Position numbers and translations under genes: made by a program | The notes under the pieces: generated by a model | What the model saw: only the letters and a program-made list of their open reading frames with translations | What the model was told of the DNA's origin: nothing | The model's database searches: none | Shown: positions 1 to 7,436 of the stretch, in pieces | Numbering within the stretch: position 1 is the stretch's first letter | Layout of the letters: the number at the start of each line of letters is the position of its first letter | Virus record (IMG/VR): IMGVR_UViG_3300018421_000200 | Location: 1-24,333 of that record | Length of the DNA: 24,333 nucleotides | DNA from: a virus | Strand: one strand, 5' to 3'

Positions 1-622
1 TACCACTGGCATTTGGCTTATTTAAAACCTCCACAGCGGGAATGAAGCCCAGAGCATTGGGTTTTTTGCTCTTAGGACTCAACAAACCGCCGGGTTCAAG
101 GTCAAAACTCAGTTCTGTGTTCGATTCGTACTCAGAAATAGTATCTGCAGTCAAAGATAAGCGAACATAGCGCTTATTCTGATTCACAGCTTCGCTAGGA
201 AGCCCCAAAGCAGAATTTCTAACTTTATAGCTGTACAGAATGACGACTTCTTCTATGCCGCCGTTAACATCGTGATAAACTTTGTACTGATCCTTGTTAA
301 AAAAGTAAATCTGGTACTTTAACTTCTGATCAGGCCTGAAATAGAACAAACCACAACCGTCGATCAAGAAATTACGGATGATCGCCGGAAAACGTATGTC
401 TAACCTGTTCAGATCTATAAGATCAGCTAGAAATTTAGTCCTAGCACCGTAAGTATCCTGATCGCAGTAGAAAAACAGGCCCTGTTTCATCATCAGCAGG
501 ATCATCTGCTGTAAATGACCCAAGACCACCATCGTGGCCGATTGCTTGCTGCGATCCTGGGTTCGCGCAGCCTCCAGAATCTCACTAAAGCGACTGCGGA
601 CGCTCAGATTATCAGCAGGCAT
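1..622 (-). CDS. Portal protein, N-terminal part (runs off the window)
   Basis: An open frame runs from ATG at 622 to base 1 with no stop (about 207 codons), so the C-terminal part lies outside the window. The product looks like a tailed-phage portal, the dodecameric ring at the capsid vertex through which DNA is packaged and ejected. Visible signs are a helical N-terminus with LQQMILLMMKQGLFFYCD, then a segment DLNRLDIRFPAIIRNFLIDG followed by an alternating beta region (LKYQIYFFNKDQYKVYHD), and a portal-like GFIPAVEVLNKP segment near residue 200. It starts 21 nt after the GT17 gene and lies downstream of the large terminase on the same strand, which fits a packaging module. No strong Shine-Dalgarno is visible. 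The family call is from pattern recognition; the partial length prevents a firmer assignment. Confidence 0.78.
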   Translation of the reverse strand, partial: MPADNLSVRSRFSEILEAARTQDRSKQSATMVVLGHLQQMILLMMKQGLFFYCDQDTYGARTKFLADLIDLNRLDIRFPAIIRNFLIDGCGLFYFRPDQKLKYQIYFFNKDQYKVYHDVNGGIEEVVILYSYKVRNSALGLPSEAVNQNKRYVRLSLTADTISEYESNTELSFDLEPGGLLSPKSKKPNALGFIPAVEVLNKPNASG

Positions 623-643
623 CAGATTTAAACCCGTTTATCG

Positions 644-1492
644 TCAATTTGAGGTCGGAAGCAGGAAACTTCTGACTCGATCTATTCTAAACAGCTCAGG
701 CGGCAAAAACTCATGGGGATAATCGACAAGAATGTGGTCAGTGCGGCCTAAAGGATCTGTAGCACCAGCCTCAGCCTTGTACTTATCCATAAAATCAAGC
801 ATTTCCTGGCTGTCAGCGGGTGCTACAGCATTAGGAATAACGTCATAACAGTGAGAAAAAGACTGAACCTTAGTTTTGTGCCGGTCTGGGCCTCCCATCC
901 ACGAAAAATGCCACCCGGCATCGCAGTTCCCGTAGATGCAGTCGTTCGGATTCCGCCGAATCTGAGATAACGTCTCGCCATTCAGGTGCTCGTGGAGTAC
1001 AAAGGTGCCGCAAATCCAATTATTCGGTGCTTTTGTGTCATCACCGTTCGGATCTGTAACTCGAAGATCGGCCCGACCATAAAGCATAGGCATTGACAGC
1101 CGAATACAGCGATCCGGGGAGTCTTTAGCGATACGAGCGCCTTCAATTAAGGCTTCTGGCCTCGGAATTTCGTCTACATCACTGAAAAAGAAGACAGAAT
1201 CGGGCGGAGTCATCCGCATACCGACAGCCAAAGCGTCTCTTTGAGCGTACTCTCGCGCCCACGGGCTGAAAATCTCCTCTTTAGAGGGGAGCTCAACGTG
1301 TAAAACCTGCACTTTGTCCTCAGGAATGCCTAGCTCCCGAAGAGTATCAACGCACGTAAAAGGTTTAGGGTCGCCCTTAAACGTACGATTTGCGTCTGTG
1401 ATGATAAAACCGTCTACAACGTCTTTAAGAAGCTCATATCGAAGCTCTAAAAGCTCCTTCTCGTTGAAGTAAAGGAAACAATCGAACAACAT
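644..1492 (-). CDS. GT17-family glycosyltransferase (N-acetylglucosaminyltransferase-like)
   Basis: A 282-aa protein opening with MLFDCFLYFNEKELLELR and continuing with DVVDGFIITDANRTFKGDPKP, the hallmark start of family GT17 (the eukaryotic GnT-III, beta-1,4-mannosyl-glycoprotein GlcNAc-transferase family, which has bacterial and viral members). The motif FFFSDVDEIPRP at about residues 102-113 provides the acidic DVD/E metal and sugar-nucleotide site. It probably transfers a sugar from a nucleotide donor to a glycan in the cytoplasm; donor and acceptor cannot be read from sequence. I chose ATG 1492 over an in-frame TTG at 1504 because the family begins there and GAAG lies about 8 nt upstream. 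It sits between the DUF5872-like pair and the portal gene, an unusual place for a glycosyltransferase. Confidence 0.88.
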   Translation of the reverse strand: MLFDCFLYFNEKELLELRYELLKDVVDGFIITDANRTFKGDPKPFTCVDTLRELGIPEDKVQVLHVELPSKEEIFSPWAREYAQRDALAVGMRMTPPDSVFFFSDVDEIPRPEALIEGARIAKDSPDRCIRLSMPMLYGRADLRVTDPNGDDTKAPNNWICGTFVLHEHLNGETLSQIRRNPNDCIYGNCDAGWHFSWMGGPDRHKTKVQSFSHCYDVIPNAVAPADSQEMLDFMDKYKAEAGATDPLGRTDHILVDYPHEFLPPELFRIDRVRSFLLPTSN

Positions 1493-1545
1493 CAGCCGCT
1501 TCAAGCTGTCAATATAGTAGTACAGACAGCTTTAAAACACAAAAA

Positions 1546-1764
1546 TCAGTTGGATTTATCTCGACTTAGATAAGCCCTGGCTTTACGGCTGGCCCGTTTT
1601 GCAGCTTCTGTATTAGAAACTTGCGTATTGACTGGTTTGTCGCCACGGGTGGCAGCTTTTTTCTTCTCGTCAGTAGCCCTACGTTCCTCGGGGGACAGTC
1701 GAGCCCAAGCACTTTTAGGTAAGTACCGCTCAGTTCGACCTTTTTCGCGAGCTAGATCGGCCAT
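1546..1764 (-). CDS. Small basic protein, C-terminal half of a DUF5872-like family
   Basis: A 72-aa Lys/Arg-rich protein. The central stretch RYLPKSAWARLSPEERRAT, followed by DEKKKAA and NTEAAKRASRKARAYL, resembles the C-terminal half of a basic protein family I know as DUF5872, found in phages, bacteria and giant viruses. In that family this region normally follows, in the same polypeptide, the type of sequence encoded by the gene just upstream (1764-1994). Here ATG overlaps the upstream stop as TGATG, so translation is probably coupled and the two peptides may act together. Function is unknown; the high positive charge would suit nucleic-acid binding, which is inference. The family name is from memory and needs a profile search. 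Confidence 0.72.
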   Translation of the reverse strand: MADLAREKGRTERYLPKSAWARLSPEERRATDEKKKAATRGDKPVNTQVSNTEAAKRASRKARAYLSRDKSN

Positions 1765-1994
1765 CAGTCCTTCTTCTTCTTCTCGTACTCTTCCCTAGTC
1801 TGCCAATCTTCTTTAGACCACTTAGATAGTCTGTTCTTAGATGACTTTTTACCTTCGTAACTGCCTCCCATGTCCTTGTAATACTTTGTAGCCAACTGCA
1901 TAGCACGGGCACTGTGGCCGCCCATTTTGGCGCGAGCTTTCGCTTTAGCCCTCGCCCACTTCTGCGGATCTCGTTTTTTAGCAACTTCAGTCAT
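1764..1994 (-). CDS. Small basic protein, N-terminal half of a DUF5872-like family
   Basis: A 76-aa strongly basic protein. It contains KARAKMGGHSARAMQLATKYY, GGSYEGKK, then LSKWSKEDWQT and a poly-lysine end (YEKKKKD). The order GG-x-SAR-x-x-QLA, Y-x-GKK-S, LxKWxKExW matches the N-terminal half of DUF5872-like proteins as I remember them. The stop overlaps the next start (TGATG at 1762-1766), and the next gene supplies the missing C-terminal half in the -1 frame. The AAG-repeat run just before the stop is a place where slippage or a sequencing indel could occur. It begins with TAATG overlap to the upstream 98-aa gene, so the set is tightly coupled. A longer frame at 1730-1984 is a shadow. Confidence 0.75.
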   Translation of the reverse strand: MTEVAKKRDPQKWARAKAKARAKMGGHSARAMQLATKYYKDMGGSYEGKKSSKNRLSKWSKEDWQTREEYEKKKKD

Positions 1995-2290
1995 TAGTAA
2001 AGAACGAAGACGCCACCAATGTCACCGCTGTGGACAGCTGTGCAAGAGATAGGAACCAACATATCGCCCTTTAAGTTCTCTGCACGAGCATACTGCCCAG
2101 GAGCATCACTCAGTTCTACAGTTAACGTGCCGCCAGCTCCGTTGCTTTTAGACATGATAAAGATGGCCCGACAAGCGGCAAAATTTATTGAGCCGCCGTC
2201 TCCGCTAGGCGATGGCACAAAACCAAAGCCACTGGTGTACGGAACTTCACCGCGATACGGGTAAACGCCGCCGAAAGCACGAAGATCCAT
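1994..2290 (-). CDS. Small beta-rich virion-type protein
   Basis: A 98-aa protein without charge-rich helices and with many Gly, Ser, Val and aromatic residues. The C-terminal part (CRAIFIMSKSNGAGGTLTVE, then GDMLVPISCTAVHSGDIGG and a terminal VFVLY) has the pattern 'R-A-hydrophobic strand, G-rich turn, strand, G-x-x-L-P-V, strand, terminal hydrophobic-L-Y'. Small phage spike-base or capsid-decoration proteins, such as the Rcc01079 type of gene transfer agents, have this pattern. I infer a small beta-sandwich structural protein. It lies 23 nt after the DUF6378-like gene and shares TAATG with the next gene. ATG 2290 is the only reasonable start. No domain name can be assigned with certainty. 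Confidence 0.65.
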   Translation of the reverse strand: MDLRAFGGVYPYRGEVPYTSGFGFVPSPSGDGGSINFAACRAIFIMSKSNGAGGTLTVELSDAPGQYARAENLKGDMLVPISCTAVHSGDIGGVFVLY

Positions 2291-2307
2291 ATCAATAAAC
2301 TGTTTCC

Positions 2308-2320
2308 ACTATTCTACCTA
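2308..2320 (-). promoter_or_regulatory. Candidate promoter -10 region, copy 1 of a 13-nt repeat
   Basis: On the minus strand this reads TAGGTAGAATAGT and contains TAGAAT, a good match to the -10 box TATAAT. It lies at the stop codon of the 100-aa gene (TAG at 2314-2316) and 18 nt before the next start (ATG 2290). The identical 13-mer occurs in the same situation at 18959-18971. No convincing -35 box is seen, so this is a candidate only. Confidence 0.3.
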
Positions 2321-2616
2321 ACAACTCCGTTCAGTCGATCGCATACCAACATCGCATAACCTGCGATGTCTCGCCACGAGTCGTCGTAGTCGGCATCTCC
2401 ATTTACAATCCGTCCAATCTTATGACAAATCATATCTAGAGCTTCTTTCTGATCATCAGCTAACCTTTTATTCTCACACACAAGACCTTTAGCTATTACA
2501 TCTTTAAGATGCTGAGTAATACGAGCGTGACCAATGAAGCATCCGTAACGGCTCCCACGCTCGCTTAAGACCGAATCGAGATCACTAGGCTGCGTTGAAC
2601 CAGTAGACGGTTCCAT
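2314..2616 (-). CDS. DUF6378-like phage protein
   Basis: A 100-aa protein with a typical phage small-protein layout: ERGSRYGCFIGHARITQHLK near residues 19-38, then DDQKEALDMICHKIGRIVNG at about 54-73 and DDSWRDIAGYAMLVCDRL at about 78-95. The 'RGsRYG...hA', 'aLdMI..KigRIvnGd' and 'DSWrDIAGYA.L' blocks match the DUF6378 family, all-helical proteins of unknown role common in phages; the DUF number is from memory. ATG 2616 overlaps the end of a 50-aa gene by 32 nt. It belongs to the small-gene group between terminase and portal. Confidence 0.72.
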   Translation of the reverse strand: MEPSTGSTQPSDLDSVLSERGSRYGCFIGHARITQHLKDVIAKGLVCENKRLADDQKEALDMICHKIGRIVNGDADYDDSWRDIAGYAMLVCDRLNGVVR

Positions 2617-2737
2617 TGTGCTCTCTAAGAAACTTCAGAAGATTATAGGCGTCAGAACGCTCAAGGATTTCAGCTCCGCGCTGACCGTTAAGGATGTAAC
2701 ACACCGAAACCCGGCCAGCCCCTCTAGTTAAAGTCAC
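2585..2737 (-). CDS. 50-aa unknown protein
   Basis: A short frame bridging the glycosyltransferase at 2734 and the DUF6378-like gene. The GTG start at 2737 overlaps the upstream stop as GTGA, typical of coupled phage genes; an internal GTG at 2704 would give 39 aa. The predicted product contains CYILNGQRGAEILERSDAYN followed by LLKFLREHNGTVYWF, an alpha/beta pattern with good hydrophobic periodicity, and it fills an otherwise empty 117-nt gap. Its last 32 nt overlap the next gene. No family recognised. Support comes from the packing of the frame, its composition and the translational coupling. Confidence 0.5.
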   Translation of the reverse strand: MTLTRGAGRVSVCYILNGQRGAEILERSDAYNLLKFLREHNGTVYWFNAA

Positions 2738-3633
2738 TCAAGAACAAACATTTCGGTACAGTCTATAAGATCAACCCCGTTCTTACTTAACTCTGGAGCG
2801 TACTTATAGTCATTATGCTTCATCAAACAACATGCTTTTGGAATATAATTTCCATTTTTCTTGATCAGGGGGATGCAACGACGATGCTCATAGCCAACAG
2901 GAACATCTTCAAAAGCTAAACCCATAGAACTTCTATCTGCGATAGGCCAGTTACGGATGCCTACGCGGGCGTAACTCTTCTCAGGATCGAAGCTGTCAGA
3001 CCGGATATAAGCCTCACCATCCTTCTGATCTAATATCATCGCTCCATAGTAAGGGTTAGCGGCCTGCACAAACACACTTATCTCATGATCTACCACTAAG
3101 ATTTTAGGAACAGTGAACCCAACGTCAGACCAGACGTTAGGCGTCTCTCTCAAAAGGGAGTATCGATAGTGATTATCGAAAGGAACGCATAAACCGTTGT
3201 ACTCTTCGTACCTAATAAATCCAGGCTCAAACCCGGACTTAGCCAAGCGTGGCTTCCAAGCTAACCAGTAATGAAAATTATCTAAGTTGAGAGCCATATC
3301 ATTCTCTTGATAAATATAATAATCATGCCTTCTATTTAAAATCTCAAGAGCTAGATCCGTTTTATGCGCCCAGGTCAAGTACCAGCCTTCATAGCCAGGG
3401 CTAGCGACCTTGACGCTAGTGTTTACATTCTTGAAAATATTTACAGACTTCTCTAGGAACTCCAGGTCACCCTGAGAACCATAATCAATATAGATACAAG
3501 CAGTAACTCTGTACGGGAAAGAATCGTATTGCGACAGAGTATTAAGTAACGTAGACAGACGCTCAAGCGGTTTGTGCGCAGTAATAGCGACCCAAATACT
3601 CTTCACATCAGTACTCGATGGAGAAGTTGCCAC
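2734..3633 (-). CDS. GT-A type glycosyltransferase
   Basis: A protein of 290-299 aa with a Rossmann-like first strand IWVAITAHKPLERLSTLLNT (residues 13-32), a second strand region YRVTACIYIDYGS (41-53) and the acidic motif YYIYQENDMALN (105-116). The last has the spacing of the metal-binding DxD element of GT-A enzymes, here as END. This layout fits a cytoplasmic sugar transferase, perhaps GT2-related; donor and acceptor unknown. The longest frame begins at GTG 3633 and overlaps terminase by 26 nt. A second GTG at 3606, just after the terminase stop, gives a product starting VKSIWVAITAHKPL, which looks like the natural beginning. The gene is directly downstream of terminase and reads into the small-gene block. 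Confidence 0.75.
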   Translation of the reverse strand: MATSPSSTDVKSIWVAITAHKPLERLSTLLNTLSQYDSFPYRVTACIYIDYGSQGDLEFLEKSVNIFKNVNTSVKVASPGYEGWYLTWAHKTDLALEILNRRHDYYIYQENDMALNLDNFHYWLAWKPRLAKSGFEPGFIRYEEYNGLCVPFDNHYRYSLLRETPNVWSDVGFTVPKILVVDHEISVFVQAANPYYGAMILDQKDGEAYIRSDSFDPEKSYARVGIRNWPIADRSSMGLAFEDVPVGYEHRRCIPLIKKNGNYIPKACCLMKHNDYKYAPELSKNGVDLIDCTEMFVLE

Positions 3634-5128
3634 GCCGCTGGAGGAATGTGATCAACCAAGTATATGCGTCCAGTAAGTCATCGTGCGACGTAGCACCAAC
3701 ATTTATTAACTGTTCAAATAGCGCATCAAACTTCCTGTACTTGTTAAACACCACCTTTTTATGCTCAAGGATTCCCAAGGTGCCTCTAAAACGAGACAGC
3801 TTGTCGCCCCGGAAGCCTTTAACTTCATGGACATGTAAATTCGTCAACTCTCGCTCGTTAATCAACACCCTCTTGATATCCGCCGCCAAAGACGCCTGAT
3901 ACGCCACGGATTCAACTACCAGCGACACCGTGGAGTACGTAGGGACATACCGATCCTCTTGCTTATAGAGAATGCCCCACTCCAACAACATATCGCAGAG
4001 CAGATCGATCTTTTCTAAATTTCCGATACTCCGGCATTGGTGAGCATCGATGATGTAGTACATATCTTTCAGGCGGCCACCCAGAACGAAAGCTGTGTAA
4101 TCACTCGTTTCGTTCTTACTGGCCGACAGGTCGATGCCTACAGCCAGTGAATCGAACTCTGTAACCACTTCGCCTTTGACCAACAACTCAGGCGAAACAA
4201 TCAGGTCTGAAGTTAGAACAGGCTGTTGCTGGTACTGGAAGGCAAAAGCTACAGGATCCAGTTCTTTTTGCTGCTGTAAGTAACTAACGGACCACTGCTC
4301 AGGCCAGTAACTTACAGCTTCACCGCGATTGTCATAAGTCAAGGCCTCTTGAGTTACCTGCTTCCAGCCTTTTGATTCAACAAACAGAGTTTTGTGGATG
4401 TCGAGTGGGTGGAACCGAGTACCCAAGCAAATAGAACGCCCACCTTCGAAGATAATCGGCGCGATCACAGAAGACCAGTTATTATTCATTTCTTCCCTAA
4501 TAGTAGGGTTTTTGATATCCGTACTAGACTTAATGGGGTCATCTACAATAACAAGGTGAGCACGCTTAGACGTAATAGAACCTCTAAGACCGGCTGCACG
4601 AAGAGTAAATTCTTCATCGCCCACGCGGGGGATGCCTGCGTACTCAAAATCAATAGACCAGCCAACGTCCGACTGCATACCAGTCTTCAATCGAACGCGA
4701 GGGAAAATCTTCTTGAACTCAGCAGAGTCGATGATCTGCTTGATAATTCGACTTTTGGGTATAGCGGTATTGATGTTATACGAAACGTAAATAATCTGCA
4801 GAGGCAGCTTCGCAGACGTGTGCCGTCCTATAGTCCATGCAGTGAACAGGTTTAGTACGGTTGACTTTGCAGAGCCTCTAGGGCTTAGAATGTCAAGATT
4901 AGGTCCAGCAATGTCTATAAGATATTTATTAGAATCACCTGTTATCAAGTGCTGATGCCATTCCAGCATGTGCTTGGCTGGCGGTTTATCTAGAACCGTA
5001 CAGAACGTCTGGAAATCGTTAGCAGCCTTGGTGTAAACAGTATCTACAGCGTTTTCTGTTGTCTCTTGAGCACGAACTGCTTTGATCTGTGCAGCACGAC
5101 GGTAAGCAAAGGACTCGCGACTCGGCAT
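3608..5128 (-). CDS. terL: Terminase large subunit (DNA packaging ATPase/nuclease)
   Basis: A 506-aa packaging motor subunit. The ATPase domain shows a Walker A-like loop SPRGSAKST at 82-90, Walker B with catalytic acid HLVIVDD at 191-197 and a coupling motif CLGTRFHPLD at 234-243. The C-terminal RNase H-like nuclease domain shows GIDLSASKNETSDYTA at 331-346 (Asp333), VVESVAY at 404-410 (Glu406) and SHDDLLDAYTWL at 481-492 (Asp483/484), the three acidic clusters expected for metal-dependent cleavage of concatemeric DNA. Length is usual for the family. ATG 5128 is preceded by AGGA at good spacing. It is separated from the upstream virion genes by the plus-strand GT4/GH130 island and overlaps the next glycosyltransferase. 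The enzyme works at the portal on filling procapsids. Confidence 0.95.
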   Translation of the reverse strand: MPSRESFAYRRAAQIKAVRAQETTENAVDTVYTKAANDFQTFCTVLDKPPAKHMLEWHQHLITGDSNKYLIDIAGPNLDILSPRGSAKSTVLNLFTAWTIGRHTSAKLPLQIIYVSYNINTAIPKSRIIKQIIDSAEFKKIFPRVRLKTGMQSDVGWSIDFEYAGIPRVGDEEFTLRAAGLRGSITSKRAHLVIVDDPIKSSTDIKNPTIREEMNNNWSSVIAPIIFEGGRSICLGTRFHPLDIHKTLFVESKGWKQVTQEALTYDNRGEAVSYWPEQWSVSYLQQQKELDPVAFAFQYQQQPVLTSDLIVSPELLVKGEVVTEFDSLAVGIDLSASKNETSDYTAFVLGGRLKDMYYIIDAHQCRSIGNLEKIDLLCDMLLEWGILYKQEDRYVPTYSTVSLVVESVAYQASLAADIKRVLINERELTNLHVHEVKGFRGDKLSRFRGTLGILEHKKVVFNKYRKFDALFEQLINVGATSHDDLLDAYTWLITFLQRRGNFSIEY

Positions 5129-5181
5129 ATCAATATCCTGACAGTGTTGCTATAGTGACCCTACCGAGATTCTACATCTGA
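5129..5181. promoter_or_regulatory. Divergent promoter region between terL and the GT4 gene
   Basis: This 53-nt gap separates two divergent genes and must hold the start signals of the plus-strand island. On plus, TGTTGCTATAGTGAC offers TATAGT (5151-5156) as a -10; on minus, TAGAAT (5170-5175) and CACTATAG are possible -10 boxes. The near-palindromic CTATAG core is shared by both strands. Similar TGTTACTAT(A/G)G strings occur in the divergent gaps near 12230 and 17020. No consensus -35 box is visible, so the assignment is tentative. Confidence 0.35.
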
Positions 5182-6354
5182 ATGGCGAAAGTACTTTGGT
5201 ACGGAGACGCTTGTTCTAACACTGGATTTGGACGAGTAACGCACAGTGTACTAGATCACTTGCATAAACACCATGACGTTACAGTCATGGGAATTAACGC
5301 TGTAGGGGATCCTCACGAATACCCCTTTGATATCTACCCTGCTGCCACGGTCAACGCTCCTGACCGTTTTGGTATGCAGCGGCTGCCGGAGATCGTATCC
5401 AAAGTCAAACCAGACGTATTTATAGGTCTGAATGACATCTGGGTACTGAATCAGGTGTGGGAGAAAGTCCACTTCCTGAAGGAGCAGCACAAATTTAAGT
5501 TTCTGGCTTACTTCCCTACGGATAGCGAAGCGTATCTCCCCGATATGCTGCGCAACATCGAGCACTGGGATCTGGCCACGACGTTCACGATCGGCAGTGC
5601 TGAACGCTTACTGAAACACAAGATCCATCCGAAGCGCTTGGCGGTTCTGCCTCACGGTGTAGACAACGGGCGATTCAAACCCATGTCTAAAGACGAGGCA
5701 CGCGATAGCCTGGGACTCCCGAAAGACAAGTTCATTGTCTTCAATGGCAACCGTAACCAACCCCGCAAACGCATTGATTTAACGATCCAGGCGTTTGCCA
5801 AGTTCGCTGTAGATAAACCGGATACGATGCTGTATCTCCACATGGGTCTTAAAGACCTAGGGTGGGACATTATGCCGATCTTCCAACGGGAGATGGAGAA
5901 GTACGGCTTAGACCCGTACAACCGCTTGATTCTTACGTCCAACTCAATCTCTTACTTGGACGCTCCGCCAGACGAACTTCTTAACCGCATCTATAACGCC
6001 ACGGACGTTGGCCTGAATACAGCAGACGGCGAAGGCTGGGGCTTAGTTAGCTTCGAGCACGCAAGCTGCAAACGTCCTCAGATTGTACCTAATCACACTG
6101 TATGCAAAGACATTTGGGAAGGGGCGGGTATGCTCGCAGACATCGCAACTTGGGTCACCGATAAAGATCTCGGTGTTGTTAGGGGTCTAGTCGATACCGA
6201 CTCAGTGTGCAGCCAGTTAAATGAGCTTTACGAAAATGTAAGTACTTACATGGAAGTTGCAGACGCCTGCTACGCCTTGACTCAGCGTCGGGAATACAGA
6301 TGGGAACACATCGCTGATGGTTTCTCTCAAGCAATCACTGATCTCCTCGCCTGA
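5182..6354 (+). CDS. GT4-family glycosyltransferase (GT-B fold)
   Basis: A 390-aa retaining glycosyltransferase. The N-terminal domain has VLWYGDACSNTGFGRVT with the glycine-rich acceptor loop at 15-18; the C-terminal nucleotide-sugar domain has NGNRNQPRKRIDLTIQAF (188-205) and the family signature DGEGWGLVSFEHASC, with Glu284 and Glu292 forming the E-x7-E motif. The expected role is transfer of a hexose from a nucleotide donor to a glycan or lipid-linked acceptor in the cytoplasm; the specific sugar cannot be read. It is the first gene of a two-gene plus-strand island and is followed after 2 nt by the GH130-like gene, suggesting one transcript and a joint pathway. It uses CGC/CTG/ATC codons more than the neighbouring minus-strand virion genes, consistent with later acquisition. 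Confidence 0.9.
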   Translation: MAKVLWYGDACSNTGFGRVTHSVLDHLHKHHDVTVMGINAVGDPHEYPFDIYPAATVNAPDRFGMQRLPEIVSKVKPDVFIGLNDIWVLNQVWEKVHFLKEQHKFKFLAYFPTDSEAYLPDMLRNIEHWDLATTFTIGSAERLLKHKIHPKRLAVLPHGVDNGRFKPMSKDEARDSLGLPKDKFIVFNGNRNQPRKRIDLTIQAFAKFAVDKPDTMLYLHMGLKDLGWDIMPIFQREMEKYGLDPYNRLILTSNSISYLDAPPDELLNRIYNATDVGLNTADGEGWGLVSFEHASCKRPQIVPNHTVCKDIWEGAGMLADIATWVTDKDLGVVRGLVDTDSVCSQLNELYENVSTYMEVADACYALTQRREYRWEHIADGFSQAITDLLA

Positions 6355-6356
6355 TT

Positions 6357-7436
6357 ATGCAATCGACTAACCGCTTCTTCCACGCATACTCCGGCGTGGC
6401 TCAACTGATCCGCAAAGAAGAGAAGGGTATCCCTAACGTCTACCAACAGGCCGAAGCGCTTGGCGGCAAGTTCACCAGGATCACACACGGTCTACCGGAC
6501 AAGGCAGTTGCCAATTTCAGCCCTAGCATTATCAAGCACGGCGACAGAACCCTGATCGCCTGGCGCTGTCAGCCCGAACCTTTCTGCTTCCGGCACGACA
6601 GTAATTACTTCTACATGAACGAAACTCCTACGGAGGTGTACATCGGTGAACTCGCTGACGACAGTACAATCCTGGGTGCGAAAAAGATTAGATCAAAGCC
6701 GCACAGGCTTAGCTACGAAGATCCACGGCTGTTTCACGGACCTGACGGTGAACTATATGTTCAGTTTGTTGGGTCTACATACGCCAGCAAGTACAACAAA
6801 AAAGACAAAAAACTATTCGATCAACCGAAAGTAATCGTCTGCTACTTAAACAAAGAAGGGGAAGCTTTATACCCAGCGATCCCGCCTATTGGTGAGAACA
6901 AAGTCATAGGAAAACCCGAGAAAAACTGGTGTTTCTTCTCCCATGACGATCAACTTAAGTGCCTCTACTCCACAAGGCCTTTGAAGATCGAGTGTGAGCG
7001 AGGTGACAACGTTGAAATAGATACCAGTCCGCTAGAGGCAGCTACAGGCGGTAGCGCAACCTTCAACTCACTGCCGCCAATCAACCTCGGTTACGGCTAT
7101 CTGATCTTCTACCACTGGAAGCACATGGCCAAGGATGAAGCAGGGTTTACATACCTGCTGTATCACCTCGGAGCTTACATTATCGATAAGGAGTTTAAAG
7201 AAGTCTTGTACGTAGACGAGAAGCCCCTTTTCAGTGGCTCTCTGAATGACAGGCTTATTTCATGGACAGACGCCAACGCTAACGTTGTGTCGTTTCAACC
7301 AGCAGTGGTTCTGCCTTTTGGTGCCTACATCGAAGACACACAGCTGGTTATGTCATTGGGTGTTAACGATGCTTTCATGGGGGTCTTCCGATGCCCGCTC
7401 GAAAGTATCATGAAGCGTATGAAGAGAGTTAATTAA
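6357..7436 (+). CDS. GH130-like five-bladed propeller glycan phosphorylase/transferase
   Basis: A 359-aa predicted beta-propeller. Repeating blades show GH130 (DUF377) signatures: NFSPSIIKHGDRTLIAWR (53-70), SYEDPRLFHGPDGELYVQF (119-137) with the conserved EDPR, GGSATFNSLPPI (231-242), LIFYHWKH (249-256) and YHLGAYIID (269-277). GH130 enzymes phosphorolyse or hydrolyse beta-mannosides, and the related GT108 proteins make mannan, so with the GT4 gene just upstream a mannose-containing glycan is plausible; that is inference. Start ATG 6357 follows the GT4 stop by 2 nt. The stop shares TTAA with the opposing gene's stop at 7433-7436. Catalytic activity cannot be judged from sequence alone; a glycan-binding or transferase role remains possible. 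Confidence 0.75.
   Translation: MQSTNRFFHAYSGVAQLIRKEEKGIPNVYQQAEALGGKFTRITHGLPDKAVANFSPSIIKHGDRTLIAWRCQPEPFCFRHDSNYFYMNETPTEVYIGELADDSTILGAKKIRSKPHRLSYEDPRLFHGPDGELYVQFVGSTYASKYNKKDKKLFDQPKVIVCYLNKEGEALYPAIPPIGENKVIGKPEKNWCFFSHDDQLKCLYSTRPLKIECERGDNVEIDTSPLEAATGGSATFNSLPPINLGYGYLIFYHWKHMAKDEAGFTYLLYHLGAYIIDKEFKEVLYVDEKPLFSGSLNDRLISWTDANANVVSFQPAVVLPFGAYIEDTQLVMSLGVNDAFMGVFRCPLESIMKRMKRVN

Noticed and set aside
2019-2264. 81-aa plus-strand frame opposite the small beta-rich protein
   Set aside because: Antisense to a frame that has TAATG coupling and a recognisable strand pattern; the plus product is low in charge and without motif.
4394-4855. 153-aa plus-strand frame opposite terL
   Set aside because: It lies entirely antisense to the nuclease/ATPase coding region of terminase, has an implausible Arg/Asn-rich composition and no start signals; a shadow frame.
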